Source: Deltaproteobacteria bacterium
GTDB lineage: Bacteria; Desulfobacterota; DSM-4660; Desulfatiglandales; B25-G16
Assembly: GCA_003646935.1 (NCBI GenBank)
Contig: QMLW01000081.1
Coordinates: 1 to 7,481 of the forward strand
Length of the DNA: 7,481 nt
Direction of reading: 5' to 3'
Shown here: positions 1 to 6,127 of the stretch, one piece after another
How positions within the stretch are numbered: position 1 is the stretch's first letter
How the letters are laid out: the number at the start of each line of letters is the position of its first letter
Made by a program: the position numbers and the translations under genes
The notes under the pieces: model-generated
What the model was told of the DNA's origin: nothing
Database searches by the model: none
What the model saw: the letters and a program-made list of their open reading frames with translations, nothing else

Positions 1-978
1 ACTGTATTTTCGCTGAAGCTCATGGAGCCCTTTCTTGAAATACTCGCCCGTATCCCTCGCGTGATCGATCCATCCATCGTTCAGGAGGCTTTTCACAAGG
101 GCAAGAGCACCCGATGTGATCAGGGGTGATCCCCCGAATGTTGTTGCGTGAGTCCCTGGTCCGAGGGAATCCTTTAACTCCTCCCTGGCCAGCATGGCAC
201 CTATGGGCAGCCCGTTGCCCAGGGCCTTGGCAAGCGTGACGATATCGGGGGTTATCCCGAAATGTTGGTATGCGAAGAGATTGCCCGTTCTCCCCATACC
301 GACCTGTATTTCGTCCAATATAAGGAGCAAATTATGGGTATCGCAGATCTGCCTTACACCTTTCAGGTAATCCGAATCGGGCACCACGATTCCGCCCTCG
401 CCCTGGATGGGCTCCAGCATAACCGCACACACAGATCCGTCAATGGCTGCCTCCAGGCCGCGAAGGTTGTTGAAGGGAACGTACCGGAAGCCCTCGAGCA
501 CAGGGTCGAATCCCTTGCGTATCTTCTCTTGTCCCGTTGCCGAGAGGGTCGCCATAGTTCGTCCATGAAATGAATTCTCCATGGTGACTATCACGTGTCG
601 ATTTGGACCATAGTGATCTCTTGAATAGTGCCTGGCTAGTTTAATTGCGGCCTCGTTTGCCTCTGCTCCGCTGTTCGAGAAAAACACCCGATCCGCGAAG
701 GAGTTCTCCACTAATATCTGGGCAAGCTCAGTCTGCGGCTGGGTGTAATAAAGGTTTGAGACATGAACGAGTTTTTTTGATTGCTCGCAGATCGCCGTGC
801 TTACCACCGGGGAGCTGTGGCCCAAAGCACAGACAGCTATTCCCCCCACAAAATCAAGATACTCCTTGCCGTTCTCATCCCAGACACGGCAACCATCTCC
901 TCTCACAAGGGTGATGGGAATTCTCTTATACGTCTGAAACATAAATCGTTCTGCCCTGTCTATCGTGTGCGAAGTCAT
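1..978 (-). CDS. argD: Acetylornithine aminotransferase, 3' end missing
   Basis: PLP-dependent class III aminotransferase. It converts N-acetylglutamate 5-semialdehyde plus glutamate to N-acetylornithine in cytosolic arginine synthesis, and family members often also serve lysine synthesis as DapC. The 326 visible residues run in frame to base 1; the family is usually about 395-400 aa, so roughly 70 C-terminal residues lie outside the window. Visible signatures are SGAEANEAAIKLAR (about residues 103-116), the HGRT segment (138-141), LEPIQGEGG (188-196), the cofactor-binding LDEIQVGMGRTG (221-232) and the Schiff-base lysine in LAKALGNGLPIGA (K251). The start ATG at 978 has an AAGG element about 8 nt upstream and gives the expected N-terminus (DRAERFMFQTYKR). 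It follows argB as in deltaproteobacterial arg clusters, but after an unusually long repeat-bearing gap. Identity is secure. Confidence 0.96.
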   Translation of the reverse strand, partial: MTSHTIDRAERFMFQTYKRIPITLVRGDGCRVWDENGKEYLDFVGGIAVCALGHSSPVVSTAICEQSKKLVHVSNLYYTQPQTELAQILVENSFADRVFFSNSGAEANEAAIKLARHYSRDHYGPNRHVIVTMENSFHGRTMATLSATGQEKIRKGFDPVLEGFRYVPFNNLRGLEAAIDGSVCAVMLEPIQGEGGIVVPDSDYLKGVRQICDTHNLLLILDEIQVGMGRTGNLFAYQHFGITPDIVTLAKALGNGLPIGAMLAREELKDSLGPGTHATTFGGSPLITSGALALVKSLLNDGWIDHARDTGEYFKKGLHELQRKYS

Positions 979-1009
979 GGTGCAACCTTAGGCTAGCGTT
1001 TAGATTTGA

Positions 1010-1046
1010 ATACCCCGCTGCTTGCAGCGTATGATGAATTTAAATT
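1010..1046. repeat. Imperfect hairpin plus AT palindrome upstream of argD
   Basis: Bases 1017-1021 (GCTGC) and 1024-1028 (GCAGC) form a tight stem with a TT loop. It is extended by ATAC (1010-1013) and GTAT (1029-1032) around a 3-base bulge. Next to it is a perfect 10-bp palindrome, AATTTAAATT (1037-1046). The CGCTGCTTGCAGCG core resembles palindromic intergenic repeats I recall from deltaproteobacterial genomes, but that is memory, not a search. It may be one end of a small palindromic insertion lying between argB and argD. Confidence 0.5.
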
Positions 1047-1090
1047 GCCATAGGACCGAAAGCGTCGCGTTTTATCAATTCGCCTGTCAG

Positions 1091-1113
1091 TCCCGGCCCG
1101 GAACGGACCGGGA
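1091..1113 (-). repeat. GC-rich hairpin in argB-argD gap
   Basis: TCCCGGCCCG (1091-1100) and CGGACCGGGA (1104-1113) form a 10-bp stem with a 3-nt loop. The single mismatch becomes a G-U wobble in the minus-strand transcript, so the RNA stem is continuous and stable. No T-run follows on the minus strand, so it is not an ordinary intrinsic terminator. It could slow or partly stop transcription between argB and argD, or protect the argB 3' end. Confidence 0.6.
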
Positions 1114-1119
1114 TGTGCA

Positions 1120-1140
1120 TAAAATCGTGTAACGATTTTA
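1120..1140 (-). repeat. AT-rich hairpin overlapping argB stop
   Basis: TAAAATCGT (1120-1128) and ACGATTTTA (1132-1140) form a perfect 9-bp inverted repeat with a 3-nt loop. The argB stop codon (1140-1138) lies in one arm. The same core, TAAAATCG/CGATTTTA, appears in the hslV-hslU gap at 3483-3505, also paired with a GC-rich hairpin. That points to a shared repeat family. Confidence 0.65.
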
Positions 1141-2040
1141 TTCGAGGAGAATCTCCGTGCCAACTCCCTGGTCCGTAAATATCTCAAGGAGCACGGCATG
1201 CTCCTTTCTTCCGTCTATGATGTGGACCTTTTCCACGCCGCCGTTTAAGGCATCGAGAGAGCATTGAAGTTTTGGTATCATTCCCTCGGTGATCGTACCC
1301 TTGGCAATCATCTTTTCAGCATCACGCGCCCTGATGCTGCTGATGAGCTTGCCATCCCCGTCGAGAACGCCCTCCACATCGGTCAGAAGCACGAGCTTTT
1401 TGGCCTTGAGAGATGAGGAAACATGACCTGCTACAAGGTCGGCATTTATATTATATGTCTCATTGTCCTTGCCGACCCCCACAGGGGCGATCACAGGGAT
1501 GAACTGGTTGTCTATGAGGCTCTCGATTATTCGGCTGTTGACGGACACAACCTCGCCAACGAGCCCGATATCTATTATCTCGGGAGGATCACCGGCTTGG
1601 CCGTCCGTACTATCCTGCTTTGCCACGATCTTGAGTTTTTTGGCGGTAATGAGCTGACCGTCTTTGCCCGAAAGACCGACCGCCTGGCCTCCGTGTTGGT
1701 TTATGGTGGTCACGATCTCCTTGTTGACCTTACCGGCGAGTACCATTTCTACTACGTCCATGGTCTGTTGGTCCGTAACTCTATGGCCGCTCACGAAATT
1801 CGATTGTATGGATAATTTACTCAGGACCTTGCCTATTTGGGGGCCGCCGCCATGTACGATCACCGGATTGAGCCCCATATACTTCATGAGAACGATATCC
1901 TGGGCGAATCCCTTTTTCAGGCTATCTTCAACCATGGCATGGCCGCCGTATTTGATGACCATCTTCTGGCCAGAGAATTTCCGTATATAGGGCAGTGCCT
2001 CGATCAAAATCCGTGCCCTGTCTAATCCCGATTCCATCAT
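1138..2040 (-). CDS. argB: Acetylglutamate kinase
   Basis: Amino-acid-kinase-family enzyme that phosphorylates N-acetylglutamate with ATP, the second step of arginine synthesis. The 300 residues are full length. Visible motifs are the phosphate-binding IKYGGHAM (29-36), VHGGGPQI (62-69), LSGKDG (123-128), YNINAD (196-201) and LLTDVEGV (218-225). An N-terminal helix before the kinase core ([14 protein letters not shown]) and the C-terminal [12 protein letters not shown] pattern resemble arginine-sensitive hexameric acetylglutamate kinases, so feedback inhibition by arginine is likely (inference from family knowledge). Two ATGs stand in tandem (2040 and 2037). GGGGA lies 3 nt before the first and 6 nt before the second, so 2037 may be the one used. 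The gene starts 13 nt after the hslU stop, with its SD in that short gap, which suggests translational linkage. Confidence 0.97.
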   Translation of the reverse strand: MMESGLDRARILIEALPYIRKFSGQKMVIKYGGHAMVEDSLKKGFAQDIVLMKYMGLNPVIVHGGGPQIGKVLSKLSIQSNFVSGHRVTDQQTMDVVEMVLAGKVNKEIVTTINQHGGQAVGLSGKDGQLITAKKLKIVAKQDSTDGQAGDPPEIIDIGLVGEVVSVNSRIIESLIDNQFIPVIAPVGVGKDNETYNINADLVAGHVSSSLKAKKLVLLTDVEGVLDGDGKLISSIRARDAEKMIAKGTITEGMIPKLQCSLDALNGGVEKVHIIDGRKEHAVLLEIFTDQGVGTEILLE

Positions 2041-2053
2041 TGTTCCCCAATCC

Positions 2054-3457
2054 CTAAAGGATGTATCTGCTCAGGTTTATATCCTCCAATATCTCGCTTA
2101 ATCGTTCCTTCACATACTCCTTATCAATGGTAATTTCCTTATCCTGGGTGTCCGACGCGTTGAAGGAGATATCGTCTAAGAGCGCCTCCATTACGGTGTG
2201 TAAACGGCGTGCGCCTATGTTCTCCATGGACTCGTTGGCCTCAAATGCCATCTCCGCTATCTGGGCAATTGCGGACTCGGTGAACTTCAAGGTGATGCCC
2301 TCAGTAGCTATCAGGGCAATGTACTGTGTTATGAGTGCATTCTGAGGCTCGGTAAGAATCCTCACGAAATCCTCTTGCGTGAGGGGATCGAGTTCGACCC
2401 TGATGGGGAACCGTCCCTGAAGTTCGGGAAGAAGATCGGAGGGCTTGCTTCCATGGAAGGCTCCAGAGGCGATAAATAGGATATGGTCGGTCTTTACCAT
2501 ACCATATTTCGTGAGCACCGTGGATCCCTCAACAATGGGCAGCAGATCTCTTTGCACCCCCTCTCTCGAAACATCGGGACCGGATGTGGTATCGCTTCCC
2601 ACTATCTTGTCCAGTTCATCCAAGAAGATTATCCCGTTGTGCTCCGTCCTTTGAATAGCCTTCTCAACAACCTTATCAAGATCGATCAATCTCTGGGATT
2701 CCTGCTGTGTGATTATCTCGATTGCCTCCTTTACCTTCACCCTCTTTTTTTTGGTTTTAGACGGCAGGATCTGGCCAAAAAGATCCTTCACGTTTATATC
2801 CAATTCCTCCAATCCGGCACCGGAGAATACCTCAATGAGGGGGAAAGGCTTATCGCTTACTTCAAGTTCCACGTACCTCTCGTCGAGCTTTCCCTGTCGC
2901 AAGAGGCGCCGCAGTTTCTCCCTGGTTGCGTTTGAGTCTGAAGGCCCGTTTTTCACTACCTCAAGCATTCCCTCCCTCTTGTCCCCGGTGTCCTGTTCTA
3001 TTTCCTTTTTCGGTTTAGGCAGAAGGATATCCAGCAATTTTTCCTCAGCTAATTCCATGGCCTTGGCCTTCACCTTTTCCTGTTCCTCTTGTTTGGCCAT
3101 ATTTACCGCTAGTTCGGTCAAATCCCTAATTATGCTCTCCACGTCTCTGCCCACGTACCCTACCTCGGTGAATTTCGAGGCCTCGATCTTCAAGAAGGGA
3201 GAATTGGCCAATCGTGCGAGGCGTCGAGCGATTTCGGTTTTGCCCACGCCAGTAGGGCCTATCATAATAATATTTTTCGGGGCGATTTCATCCCGGAGCT
3301 CTGGCGGCACCTGTTGCCTTCGCCATCTATTTCGCAGGGCGATCGATACTGAGCGTTTCGCCTTGTCCTGTCCCACTATGTATTTATCCAGCTCAGAGAC
3401 GATTTCCCTCGGGGTCAATACCTTTTGTTCTGTCTCTGGATTCCCGTTATCTTCCAT
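2054..3457 (-). CDS. hslU: HslU, AAA+ unfoldase of the HslVU protease
   Basis: ATPase ring that unfolds substrates and feeds them into the HslV peptidase; it acts in the cytosol in protein quality control. The 467 residues match the family length of about 440-470. Visible elements are an N-terminal [21 protein letters not shown] (about 14-34), Walker A GPTGVGKT (67-74), the pore-loop GYVG (100-103), a charged intermediate (I) domain from about 110 to 245, Walker B IIFLDE (276-281), [15 protein letters not shown] with the conserved arginine (336-350), sensor-2 IGARRL (414-419) and the C-terminal tail LSRYIL (462-467), which docks into and activates HslV. The start ATG at 3457 has GGAGA about 5 nt upstream. 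hslV precedes it after a 101-bp gap with two hairpins, and argB follows 13 nt after the stop. Confidence 0.98.
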   Translation of the reverse strand: MEDNGNPETEQKVLTPREIVSELDKYIVGQDKAKRSVSIALRNRWRRQQVPPELRDEIAPKNIIMIGPTGVGKTEIARRLARLANSPFLKIEASKFTEVGYVGRDVESIIRDLTELAVNMAKQEEQEKVKAKAMELAEEKLLDILLPKPKKEIEQDTGDKREGMLEVVKNGPSDSNATREKLRRLLRQGKLDERYVELEVSDKPFPLIEVFSGAGLEELDINVKDLFGQILPSKTKKKRVKVKEAIEIITQQESQRLIDLDKVVEKAIQRTEHNGIIFLDELDKIVGSDTTSGPDVSREGVQRDLLPIVEGSTVLTKYGMVKTDHILFIASGAFHGSKPSDLLPELQGRFPIRVELDPLTQEDFVRILTEPQNALITQYIALIATEGITLKFTESAIAQIAEMAFEANESMENIGARRLHTVMEALLDDISFNASDTQDKEITIDKEYVKERLSEILEDINLSRYIL

Positions 3458-3479
3458 ATGATCTCCGTAATCTCATCAA

Positions 3480-3510
3480 GTTATAAAATCGCTTCTCGAT
3501 TTTATATAAC
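3480..3510 (-). repeat. AT-rich hairpin upstream of hslU
   Basis: ATAAAATCG (3483-3491) and CGATTTTAT (3497-3505) pair perfectly around a 5-nt loop. GTT (3480-3482) and AAC (3508-3510) extend the stem across a 2-base bulge. It lies 22 nt upstream of the hslU start on the same transcript. Its core is shared with the hairpin at the end of argB (1120-1140). Confidence 0.65.
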
Positions 3511-3542
3511 GCGGCGTGCCTGCCTCCGGCAGGCTTCGCCGC
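3511..3542 (-). repeat. Long GC-rich hairpin in hslV-hslU gap
   Basis: GCGGCG (3511-3516) pairs with CGCCGC (3537-3542), and GCCTGCC (3518-3524) pairs with GGCAGGC (3528-3534). Together they make a 13-bp stem with a small 1x2 internal loop and a 3-nt tip. It directly abuts the AT-rich hairpin. There is no T-run after it on the minus strand, so a stabiliser, pause or partial-termination role, or simply a dispersed repeat, is more likely than a full terminator. Confidence 0.7.
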
Positions 3543-3547
3543 TCTAA

Positions 3548-3567
3548 AAAGGGAATTCCTACCCTTT
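3548..3567 (-). terminator. Weak hairpin with short T-run spanning the hslV stop
   Basis: On the minus strand AAAGGG (3567-3562) and CCCTTT (3553-3548) pair around an 8-nt loop that contains the hslV stop codon. Two more Ts follow, so the downstream arm ends in a run of five Ts. The stem is only 6 bp and ribosomes finishing hslV would cover it, so at most it is a weak attenuator. hslU is expected to be co-transcribed. Confidence 0.25.
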
Positions 3568-4098
3568 CGAGTTGGGCAGGCTTTTCACCTCAAGCTCCTC
3601 ATTGGTGTAGAGGCATATAGATGCTGCAATCTTCATCGATTCCAAAGCGATGGACTTGGCATCGAGACTGGAATGAGCGACAAGGGCCCTTGCAGCAGCC
3701 AAGGCGTAAGGGCCGCCTGAGCCAATGGCGGCAACATCCTCATCGGGCTCTATGACGTCTCCATTCCCCGATAATATGAAGGTGTGTTCTTGATCCATCG
3801 CGAGAAGCAGTGCCTCAAGCCTGCGAAGTATCCGGTCCGTTCTCCAGTCCTTTGCCAGTTCTACTGCGGCTCTTGGAAGATTGCCATTGTATTTCTCAAG
3901 TTTTCCTTCTAGCTTCTCAAACAGCGAGAAGGCATCTGCTGTTGCTCCAGCAAAACCTACGAGTACCCTATCACCGTACATGAACCTCAGTTTTTTGGCC
4001 CGCTTCTTCATAATGGTATTTTCCAGGGTTACCTGCCCATCGGCGGCCATTACGGCTTGTCCACCCTTTCTGATCGATAAGATGGTGGTTGCTCTCAT
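3559..4098 (-). CDS. hslV: HslV, threonine peptidase of the HslVU protease
   Basis: Proteasome-beta-type N-terminal threonine peptidase that forms a double hexamer and degrades proteins delivered by HslU. From ATG 4098 it is 179 aa, normal for the family. The nucleophile is the first Thr of [11 protein letters not shown] (residue 4), exposed when the short MRA leader is removed. Counting that Thr as 1, the partner Asp17 (AADG) and Lys33 (AKKLR) fall exactly where expected. Other conserved segments are [19 protein letters not shown] and [16 protein letters not shown]. The frame stays open upstream to 4362 but there overlaps xerC and loses homology. An alternative ATG at 4113 would add MIGQR. 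I prefer 4098 because short leaders before TT are usual and AAGG/AGGG lies just before it. It sits between xerC and hslU, as in many bacteria. Confidence 0.95.
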   Translation of the reverse strand: MRATTILSIRKGGQAVMAADGQVTLENTIMKKRAKKLRFMYGDRVLVGFAGATADAFSLFEKLEGKLEKYNGNLPRAAVELAKDWRTDRILRRLEALLLAMDQEHTFILSGNGDVIEPDEDVAAIGSGGPYALAAARALVAHSSLDAKSIALESMKIAASICLYTNEELEVKSLPNSKG

Positions 4099-4132
4099 CC
4101 TTTGCCCTATCATATCTCTTGCCCTTCGTTCT

Positions 4133-4148
4133 CGTGTCAATTGACACG
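4133..4148. promoter_or_regulatory. Perfect 16-bp palindrome between xerC and hslV
   Basis: CGTGTCAATTGACACG is a perfect palindrome centred between 4140 and 4141. It lies 34 nt upstream of the hslV ATG and 18 nt after the xerC stop. It has no loop, so it fits a dimeric protein's DNA operator better than an RNA hairpin. It also contains a perfect sigma70 -35 hexamer, TTGACA, on each strand. Downstream on the minus strand the only good -10-like hexamer, TATGAT (4114-4109), is 20 nt away, too far for a standard promoter. An operator or an unusual hslV promoter is possible. Confidence 0.45.
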
Positions 4149-4166
4149 CTCCTTTAGCCCTAACGG

Positions 4167-5084
4167 CTACCTTCTTGGATGGGATTTGTCGTACACTTCC
4201 ATGAGCTTGTCGATGCTTACGTGGGTATATTTTTGCGTTGTTGAAAGGTTTACATGGCCAAGCAGTTCCTGAATCGATCTTAAATCCGCACCGCCATCGA
4301 GCAGATGAGTGGCGAATGTATGGCGAATGGAGTGGGGACTGATCTCCGTGGTAATTCCGCACTCCCGTGAGTAGCGTTTCACCAATCTGTGTACGCTACG
4401 AGCGGAAAGCCTGCCACCTCTGAAGTTGAGGAACAGGGGCCCTTGATCCCTGCTGTAACCGACCTTTGCCCTTTGCTGAGCCGTATGTTCCACATATTCA
4501 ATGAGTGCCGTAATCGCCTTTCTGCCAACAGGCAGAACCCGTTCCTTCCCTCCCTTACCTGAAACCCTCACGAGACGTGCTTTGAGGTCCAAGTGCTCCA
4601 GGTTTAAATTGACAAGCTCGCTCACCCTGAGACCGGAGGAGTAAAGCAACTCCAAGATGGCAACATCCCTCAGCCCTGAAATTTTTTCCCTGTCTGGTTT
4701 CTCGAGCATTGCGAACATATCATCGATGGGAATATACGTGGGTATATGCCGCTCCTGTTTTGGGGTGGCTATCTCGGATGCTGGATTGCTGGGGCTATAT
4801 CCCCTGAACTCAAGGAACCTGAAAAAGGACTTGAGAGCGGAAAGCTTCCGTGCAATGGTGGTCCGCCGACTTGTGTCGAAAAGCTCTCCTAAATACGACC
4901 TGATGAGTTTATAGTCAATAATATCAATATCCGATACGTTGTCTTCGAGGCCTTTTTTCGTTGCCACAAAGCGTATGAATTGCCGGAGATCGCTGTCATA
5001 GTTCCTCACCGTGTGATTTGAGTAACCCTTTTCCGTCTGGAGATATCTGAGAAAGGAAGTTATGAGATCGTTTATGCTACCCAT
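4167..5084 (-). CDS. xerC: Tyrosine recombinase XerC
   Basis: Site-specific recombinase that, with XerD, resolves chromosome dimers at dif during cell division. The 305 residues are typical length. The N-terminal SAM-like core-binding domain (about 1-100) contains the expected [15 protein letters not shown] opening. The catalytic domain shows all six active-site residues: R153 (SGLRVSEL), K177 (SGKGGKER), H251 and R254 (HSIRH), H277 (LLGH) and nucleophile Y286 (TTQKYTHVS). The position directly upstream of hslVU matches the xerC/codV-hslV-hslU arrangement, so I call XerC rather than XerD or a phage integrase. There are no attachment sites or mobile cargo next to it. The start at 5084 has only a weak AGG upstream. 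Confidence 0.93.
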   Translation of the reverse strand: MGSINDLITSFLRYLQTEKGYSNHTVRNYDSDLRQFIRFVATKKGLEDNVSDIDIIDYKLIRSYLGELFDTSRRTTIARKLSALKSFFRFLEFRGYSPSNPASEIATPKQERHIPTYIPIDDMFAMLEKPDREKISGLRDVAILELLYSSGLRVSELVNLNLEHLDLKARLVRVSGKGGKERVLPVGRKAITALIEYVEHTAQQRAKVGYSRDQGPLFLNFRGGRLSARSVHRLVKRYSRECGITTEISPHSIRHTFATHLLDGGADLRSIQELLGHVNLSTTQKYTHVSIDKLMEVYDKSHPRR

Positions 5085-5331
5085 AGCCTATCAAAATGTA
5101 TCAGGATAAAAACTTTAAACCATATAGACTACTTATATTTATGTTTATTGGCAAATAAAAAATATGCCGTCTGTCTGTACTCTATTACTGAAGCAGGTAT
5201 CTTTAGAGACTCGGTGGTCAGAATTATGTGGGCCTTACGTATTTATGGAGAATGGCAGAGGAGAGAACTGCCTCTTCGCGCAATCGAGAAAGGAAGCTTG
5301 GAGGAGCAAGGCAGTGATGGATTGCATGGAC
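5085..5331. other. 247-bp gap upstream of xerC, no convincing gene
   Basis: The half near xerC (5085-5160) is strongly AT-rich and probably holds the xerC promoter. A weak candidate on the minus strand is a TATAAG hexamer at 5128-5123, with a poor -35 17 nt upstream. I cannot settle a promoter. The other half is unremarkable. A 69-codon plus-strand frame from a TTG at 5148 is open but lacks an SD and any family resemblance. I see no clear terminator after the stop at 5332. Confidence 0.4.
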
Positions 5332-5580
5332 TTATAGCTTCTTTAAGGCCTCTTTAAGAAGCGCATTAAGCGATAAAGCCCTATTCGATGCCTCCTCTAA
5401 GATTTGGGCCACATCCTTTAGCTCCTCGGTGGCTGCTTTTTTCGACCATTCGAGATACGTGTCGGCATGCTCTTCGTTGTGTTTGATCCAGTAGTTCAGA
5501 AGCTTCCCCAATTTCTCCTTATCCGTTAAGGTAATCTTGAGTTCGGAATCATTATCCTCATGGTGATGATGGTGATTCAT
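5332..5580 (-). CDS. Small histidine-rich protein, CooT partner (probable DUF8180)
   Basis: An 82-aa cytosolic-looking protein with no signal peptide or membrane segment. It opens with MNHHHHHEDND, five consecutive histidines followed by acidic residues, a typical nickel/cobalt/zinc-binding stretch. The remainder is predicted helical and charged: a conserved-looking LGKLLNYWIKHNEEHADTY (about 24-42), then an amphipathic Leu/Ala-rich C-terminal half ending LLKEALKKL, possibly a helical hairpin or coiled coil. From memory it resembles small proteins grouped as DUF8180; I cannot verify this here. The start at 5580 has AGAGAGG about 7 nt upstream. It follows cooT by 31 nt on the same strand, so the two are likely one operon. 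A metal-storage or metal-delivery role is inferred from the His tract and the neighbour. Its biochemical function is unknown. Confidence 0.8.
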   Translation of the reverse strand: MNHHHHHEDNDSELKITLTDKEKLGKLLNYWIKHNEEHADTYLEWSKKAATEELKDVAQILEEASNRALSLNALLKEALKKL

Positions 5581-5611
5581 GATATGACCTCTCTACTGAT
5601 GTCGGTGACTC

Positions 5612-5800
5612 TTATTGTTCCTCGAGCAGGATCCTGTGGTCTACGAGGTTCATCTCCTTGATGGTTGCCTTTACGATTCTTTGTCCCCCAAAGATGTCCT
5701 GAAGGTAGATACCGTTTTTCTCCGGCCGCACGATATCCACGCTTTCCATAATGAGCTGTTCTTCGCCGTTTTGAAGCAGATACGCATTTGCCTCACACAT
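5612..5800 (-). CDS. cooT: CooT family nickel-binding protein
   Basis: A 62-aa protein beginning MCEANAYLL and running through DIVRPEKNGIYLQDIFGGQ to VDHRILLEEQ. CooT of Rhodospirillum rubrum is a small dimeric protein that binds nickel through Cys2 and is linked to carbon-monoxide dehydrogenase maturation; homologues are widespread in anaerobes. Cys2 is present here. The frame is open to an ATG at 5824, but ATG 5800 is clearly right: AAAGGAGG stands 6 nt before it, and it places Cys at position 2 as the family requires. The alternating hydrophobic pattern fits the small beta-barrel-like fold. It is the first gene of a pair with the His-rich protein. Ni handling for CODH, hydrogenase or another Ni enzyme is inferred; no such enzyme is in the window. 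Confidence 0.88.
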   Translation of the reverse strand: MCEANAYLLQNGEEQLIMESVDIVRPEKNGIYLQDIFGGQRIVKATIKEMNLVDHRILLEEQ

Positions 5801-5807
5801 GTCCAGC

Positions 5808-5850
5808 CTCCTTTCTGCTATCAAGATAGCTGATAATAAACTCAGAGTTT
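5808..5850 (-). promoter_or_regulatory. Strong cooT ribosome binding site preceded by two dyads
   Basis: The SD AAAGGAGG (5814-5807 on the minus strand) is close to ideal. Just upstream are two short perfect dyads: GCTATC-AA-GATAGC (5817-5830) and AAACTC-A-GAGTTT (5838-5850). Between them lies TATTAT (5/6 of a -10 box), with only a poor -35 17 nt further upstream. The dyads could be an operator for a cooT promoter downstream of the terminator, or small RNA hairpins in the leader. Neither role is proven. Confidence 0.4.
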
Positions 5851-5902
5851 AAAAATAAGAAAAACCAGAAAGGGTCGGCCCGTGTTTCTTTAGCCCTTCT
5901 GG
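5851..5902 (-). terminator. Intrinsic terminator or attenuator upstream of cooT
   Basis: On the minus strand CCAGAAGGG (5902-5894) pairs with CCCTTTCTGG (5874-5865), leaving one bulged base, around a 19-nt loop. It is followed by a T-rich tract with two runs of five Ts (5864-5851). This is a convincing Rho-independent terminator pointing toward cooT. It ends 50 nt before the cooT ATG, so it either insulates cooT from upstream transcription or attenuates cooT's own leader. Confidence 0.75.
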
Positions 5903-5947
5903 CTCTTTCACGTGTTCCCGTTCTATAGCTCCTTGCTATAGGCTACA
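5851..5947 (-). ncRNA. Possible ~95-nt leader or small RNA
   Basis: Downstream of a TTGACA box at 5982-5977, a transcript starting near 5947 would open almost at once with a perfect hairpin: CTATAGC and GCTATAG (5941-5935 and 5929-5923) around the loop AAGGA. It would continue through about 20 unpaired bases and end in the terminator at 5902-5851. Compact hairpin-linker-terminator layout is typical of small RNAs and of transcription-attenuated leaders. A weaker alternative pairing, AGCC (5904-5901) with GGCT (5895-5892), would break the terminator's 5' arm. It does not match any riboswitch consensus I know. Confidence 0.35.
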
Positions 5948-5952
5948 CATAA

Positions 5953-5982
5953 TATTTAGGTCAGTAATCTCATAATTGTCAA
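5953..5982 (-). promoter_or_regulatory. Candidate promoter upstream of the cooT leader
   Basis: A perfect -35 hexamer, TTGACA, lies at 5982-5977 on the minus strand, in AT-rich DNA. The best-placed -10-like hexamer is TAAATA (5958-5953) after 18 nt, matching 3 of 6. The better TATTAT (5954-5949) is 22 nt away, too far. The -35 is good and the -10 poor, so the call is tentative. It would drive the leader/sRNA and possibly cooT. Confidence 0.35.
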
Positions 5983-6127
5983 TAAAATTCGGCAAATAAT
6001 AGATGCCATGTGGAGATCGACGAAGGCCATATCTCCTATGAAAAGATAAAAACATACTGCGGGGATCCTCTTTCCTCTTGACCGGTGATTTTATAGGGGT
6101 GACCCGAGATTCGACATTTGCTGTGGA
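5983..6127. other. Spacer between dapA-like gene and leader, no gene
   Basis: I find no gene of convincing length and no strong terminator right after the aldolase stop (6130-6128). A 23-codon plus-strand frame starting with GTG at 6011 reads like protein sequence (VEIDEGHISYEK) and ends at a TGA at 6082, but it has no SD and cannot be assigned. It may be a remnant of an older gene. Confidence 0.4.

Noticed and set aside
262..914. Plus-strand open frames opposite argD
   Set aside because: The minus strand encodes a clean acetylornithine aminotransferase with all catalytic motifs through this stretch.
2709..3461. 250-codon open frame on the plus strand opposite hslU
   Set aside because: Serine-rich shadow of the well-supported hslU; low-complexity composition and no family resemblance.
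4114..4362. N-terminal extension of hslV to an ATG at 4362
   Set aside because: It overlaps the xerC catalytic region, has no HslV homology, and would bury the N-terminal threonine nucleophile.
4167..5084. XerC gene as a phage or integron integrase
   Set aside because: Position before hslVU, family-typical length, and no attachment sites or cargo nearby favour the housekeeping recombinase.
5148..5357. 69-codon plus-strand frame
   Set aside because: TTG start, no SD, no recognisable family, and it runs into the 3' end of the His-rich gene on the other strand.
5801..5824. Longer CooT start at 5824
   Set aside because: The near-perfect AAAGGAGG lies downstream of it, and the functional Cys must be residue 2, which requires the start at 5800.
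5851..5947. Known riboswitch upstream of cooT (NiCo, cobalamin, GEMM, fluoride, Moco)
   Set aside because: I could not match the conserved core of any of these; only a hairpin and a terminator are evident.
6011..6082. Short plus-strand frame reading VEIDEGHISYEK and ending in TGA
   Set aside because: Protein-like, but only 23 codons with no SD; at best a remnant, not supportable as a gene.
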